This document shows positions 5,796 through 7,721 of a stretch of 7,721 bases of DNA, piece by piece. Both the position numbers and the translations under genes were made by a program. The notes under the pieces are model-generated. The model searched no databases and was not told where the DNA came from. It saw nothing but the letters and a program-made list of their open reading frames with translations. Every line of letters starts with the position of its first letter. Positions within the stretch are counted from its first letter, which is position 1. Source of the stretch: an uncultured Anaerosporobacter sp. (GTDB taxonomy: Bacteria > Bacillota > Clostridia > Lachnospirales > Lachnospiraceae); contig CALZJY010000085.1 in NCBI GenBank assembly GCA_945787925.1, positions 1-7,721 of the forward strand, read 5' to 3'.

Positions 5796-6245
5796 ATGGA
5801 ATATACAGTAGATGTAAGTAAGCCAGTGACGAATCCAGAACTAGTAAAAGCACTTTCTCATATGCGCCAAGTAAAGACAAGAGAAAGTGGAGATGCAGTC
5901 ATCGAGCTTATCAAGACTGCAAAATTTTTAGTTCCAATCGTGTTGAATAAGCAACCCAAAAGAAACGAGGATGGCACGGTAACGTTCCGTGATCAGACAA
6001 TGATTCGTTTTCCGCTCTTGCAAAACGCAAAGAAGCAAAGCTATTTTATGGCGTTTACGGATTGGGATGAATTATATAAATGGAGTTCAGGACAGGACCA
6101 AACGACAGCAGTATTTGAATTGAAAGATTACTGGGATTTATTAGAGGGTCCGAATAATGAAGGGGCAGCAGGCGTGGTAATAAATCCTTATGGTGGAAAT
6201 CTTACGTTAACCCATGACATGCTTCGAGCACTGTTAAAACGATAA
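5796..6245 (+). CDS. SseB N-terminal-domain family protein
   Basis: A soluble 149-residue protein with no signal peptide or membrane helix. Residues from about 34 to 138 follow the SseB N-terminal domain pattern: AKFLVPIVL (42-50), FPLLQNAKKQSYFMAFTDWD (72-91) with the typical aromatic-acidic turn, a hydrophobic strand near 104-108, and GVVINPYGGNLTLT (126-139). The family is widespread in Firmicutes and Actinobacteria, often as stand-alone proteins of unknown role. The name comes from a Salmonella serine-sensitivity phenotype and does not imply type III secretion. The ATG at 5796 is preceded by GGGAG (5784-5788) at seven bases. The neighbouring FHA gene has the same orientation, and a shared role in signalling or the envelope is possible but unproven. 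Confidence 0.82.
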   Translation: MEYTVDVSKPVTNPELVKALSHMRQVKTRESGDAVIELIKTAKFLVPIVLNKQPKRNEDGTVTFRDQTMIRFPLLQNAKKQSYFMAFTDWDELYKWSSGQDQTTAVFELKDYWDLLEGPNNEGAAGVVINPYGGNLTLTHDMLRALLKR

Positions 6246-6255
6246 AAGGAATATA

Positions 6256-6294
6256 TTGACTTCAGACAATGAAGATGGTAGAATATGGTAAAAT
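6256..6294 (+). promoter_or_regulatory. Promoter of the T-box/ilvB transcript, with a second overlapping -10
   Basis: TTGACT (6256-6261) and TAGAAT (6279-6284) have an ideal 17-base spacer and an extended TG at 6276-6277. Ten bases on, the motif is nearly repeated as TGGTAAAAT (6286-6294), a possible second extended -10. Starts would be near 6291 and 6301. Only the first keeps the complete base of T-box Stem I (CAGT at 6297-6300), so it is favoured. CTTCA (6260-6264) and TGAAG (6270-6274) form an inverted repeat between the -35 and -10. Confidence 0.8.
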
Positions 6295-6296
6295 AA

Positions 6297-6583
6297 CAGT
6301 GTGAAAGGCAATGACGGGGAGGAGTACATATACTCATGGATGCAAAGAGAGAAGATGGTAGGTGAGAATCTTCGTTCTATATATATGGAAGTAGCCTCTG
6401 AGTGGTGGACTGAACAGACGAATGTCTAAGTAGGCTCCAACGGATGGTTCCAACGTTATATGGAATACGATATCGAGGAATCTGTATCGCATGAGAGCAG
6501 GAAGTTTTTTCTGAAGTTAGGTGGTAACACGGATAATAATATTCGCCCTAAGCTAATATATTTAGCTTAGGGCATTTTTTTTT
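6297..6583 (+). ncRNA. T-box riboswitch, probably tRNA-Val (GUA) specific, controlling ilvB
   Basis: The leader binds a tRNA by its anticodon and tests whether it is charged. The visible parts are: base of Stem I CAGT/ACTG (6297-6300 with 6409-6412); lower helix GAGG/CCTC (6319-6322 with 6395-6398); specifier loop with AGTA (6323-6326) opposite GAA (6388-6390); upper helix CATATA/TATATG (6327-6332 with 6382-6387); the AGAGA bulge region (6346-6350); apical hairpin GAAGAT/ATCTTC (6351-6356 with 6368-6373); Stem II AGAC/GTCT (6416-6419 with 6424-6427); Stem IIA/B sequence from about 6435 to 6460; Stem III CGATA/TATCG (6468-6472 with 6485-6489); T-box AGGTGGTAACACGG (6519-6532). The specifier after GAA is GUA (6391-6393, Val), followed by the purine G6394. 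UGGU (6522-6525) can pair with an ACCA tRNA end. Class is certain. The valine call is inferred from the hand fold. Confidence 0.93.
6545..6583 (+). terminator. T-box-controlled intrinsic terminator
   Basis: GCCCTAAGCTAA (6545-6556) pairs perfectly with TTAGCTTAGGGC (6562-6573) around a five-base loop, followed by nine T (6575-6583). The 5' arm base CCTAA (6547-6551) can instead pair with TTAGG (6517-6521) of the T-box, forming the competing antiterminator. This mutually exclusive pairing is the switch. Confidence 0.92.
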
Positions 6584-6659
6584 CCGTTTGCTATAGACGA
6601 GCCATATGCTTGGAAAAGGAATGGTTCGATGGACTAATTATGCACAGGAGGGATTGCTT

Positions 6660-7721
6660 ATGGAAATTAAGGGAACTGAATTGTTTGTAAAAGCATTGAA
6701 AGAAGAAGGGGTAGATACGCTGTTCGGCTATCCCGGTGGAATGGCGATTGATTTGTTTGACGCACTTTATGAAGTGGAAGGAATAGACGTCGTGTTGCCA
6801 AGACACGAGCAGGCATTGATTCATGAGGCAGATGGATACGCAAGAAGTACAGGAAAAGTTGGAGTATGTCTTGTGACGAGTGGTCCTGGAGCAACGAACT
6901 TAGTAACAGGAATTGCAACAGCAAACTATGATAGTGTTCCATTGGTATGTTTTACAGGTCAGGTTATGACAAGCCTAATCGGAAACGATGCGTTCCAGGA
7001 AGTAGATATCGTAGGAATTACAAGAAGCATTTGTAAATGGGCAGTTACGGTAAGAAGCCGAAAAGATCTTGGAAGAATTATAAAAGAAGCATTTTACATA
7101 GCAAGAAGCGGAAAGCCAGGTCCAGTCGTGGTGGATATTCCAAAGGATATTCAAATCGCACTTGGTTCTGATGTGTATCCAAGCGAAGTGAATATCCGAG
7201 GATATAAGCCAACGACGGTAGCGCATTCCGGACAGATAAAAAAAGCAATGACAGCACTTTCTCGTGCGAAGAAACCAGTGTTCTTAATTGGTGGCGGGGT
7301 GAAGATTTCTCATGCAGAAGAAGAAATGACGAAACTTGCAGAATTGACAGGAGTCCCTGTAATTACGACAATCATGGGAAAAGGAGCAATAGATACCAAG
7401 CATCCATTATATATTGGAAATATCGGCATGCATGGAAACTATGCAAGTAACCATGCCATTACGGAATGTGATGTATTGTTCTCCATCGGAACAAGATTTA
7501 ATGACCGTATTACAGGTAAGATTAGCGAGTTCGCCAAGAATGCGACAATCATCCATGTCGACATTGATTCCGCATCGATTTCCCGTAATATCATCGTAGA
7601 CATTCCTGTCGTAGCCGATGCAAAGAATGCGATTCAGATGATGCTAGAACATGCAAAGAAATTAAAAATCGATCACTGGGTAGAAGAGGTACAGGCTTGG
7701 AAGGAAGCATATCCGATTACG
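6660..7721 (+). CDS. ilvB: Acetohydroxyacid (acetolactate) synthase large subunit, 3' end cut by window edge
   Basis: The open frame runs 354 codons to the window end; full-length enzymes have about 550-600 residues. It catalyses the thiamine-diphosphate-dependent condensation of pyruvate with pyruvate or 2-oxobutyrate, the first common step of valine, leucine and isoleucine synthesis. The N-terminal ThDP-binding domain has FGYPGG (22-27) and the catalytic glutamate E50 in PRHEQ, then TSGPGATN (73-80) and FQEVDIVGITRS (112-123). The central domain (about 190-325) has the FAD-associated RFNDRITG (279-286). The usual form is RFDDRVTG, and its presence points to anabolic AHAS rather than catabolic AlsS. 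AGGAGG (6646-6651) is eight bases before the ATG. An in-frame ATG at 6606 has no ribosome site. The upstream T-box regulates it. The small subunit and other ilv/leu genes may follow outside the window. Confidence 0.96.
   Translation, partial: MEIKGTELFVKALKEEGVDTLFGYPGGMAIDLFDALYEVEGIDVVLPRHEQALIHEADGYARSTGKVGVCLVTSGPGATNLVTGIATANYDSVPLVCFTGQVMTSLIGNDAFQEVDIVGITRSICKWAVTVRSRKDLGRIIKEAFYIARSGKPGPVVVDIPKDIQIALGSDVYPSEVNIRGYKPTTVAHSGQIKKAMTALSRAKKPVFLIGGGVKISHAEEEMTKLAELTGVPVITTIMGKGAIDTKHPLYIGNIGMHGNYASNHAITECDVLFSIGTRFNDRITGKISEFAKNATIIHVDIDSASISRNIIVDIPVVADAKNAIQMMLEHAKKLKIDHWVEEVQAWKEAYPIT

Noticed and set aside
6320..6335. Local hairpin GAGTA-CATA-TACTC in the T-box Stem I
   Set aside because: The same bases form the specifier loop AGTA and the upper helix with 6382-6387 in the T-box fold, which explains the conserved elements far better. 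The local hairpin is probably coincidental or only transient.
6606..6659. Earlier in-frame ATG that would add 18 residues to IlvB
   Set aside because: It has no ribosome binding site, whereas the ATG at 6660 has AGGAGG at ideal spacing, and known homologues begin close to the IKGTELFVKAL segment.
6667..7226. Two minus-strand open frames opposite ilvB
   Set aside because: The + strand frame encodes unmistakable acetohydroxyacid synthase, and the opposite frames contain no motif or initiation signal.
7414..7599. Alternative + strand frame inside ilvB
   Set aside because: It is out of frame with ilvB, which stays open and conserved across this stretch. It is a shadow.

Overview
The window looks like a piece of chromosome from a low-GC Gram-positive anaerobe, most likely a Lachnospiraceae-type Clostridia. 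That placement is inference. It rests on strong AGGAGG-type ribosome binding sites, A/T-ending codons, a T-box leader, a BcrAB-like transporter run by its own two-component system, and a NahK-type sugar kinase. All genes read on the + strand. No insertion sequence, CRISPR array, tRNA or rRNA was seen.

Left part (1-3644): the last 41 codons of an unrecognised gene end in a hairpin terminator. Four genes follow: an OmpR-family response regulator, an ABC ATPase of the BcrA/LanF type, a six-helix ABC-2 permease and a histidine kinase with a single membrane anchor. Between regulator and ATPase lies a promoter region with three TTAAC boxes at helical-turn spacing, which looks like the regulator's own binding site. 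The best reading is a peptide-antibiotic (lantibiotic or bacitracin-like) sensing and resistance module with positive feedback on the transporter and kinase genes.

Middle part (3641-5124): a near-consensus promoter overlaps the kinase stop codon and drives a clear N-acetylhexosamine 1-kinase (NahK) homologue. A small gene overlaps its stop by ATGA. That gene appears broken by an in-frame TAG and a frameshift, and a strong hairpin terminator follows it.

Right part (5125-7721): two separately promoted small genes encode a membrane-anchored FHA-domain protein and an SseB N-terminal-domain protein. Next comes a 414-base gap holding a complete T-box riboswitch (promoter, Stem I with specifier loop, Stem II, Stem IIA/B region, Stem III, T-box sequence, intrinsic terminator). 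It controls ilvB, the acetohydroxyacid synthase large subunit, which runs off the right edge. The specifier loop can be folded by hand and reads GUA, so the switch probably senses uncharged tRNA-Val and raises branched-chain amino acid synthesis when valine is short.

Most of the window is recognisable biology. The less ordinary points are the sensor-less kinase and helically phased operator boxes, the broken gene behind nahK, the non-canonical FHA residues, and the valine GUA specifier followed by G.
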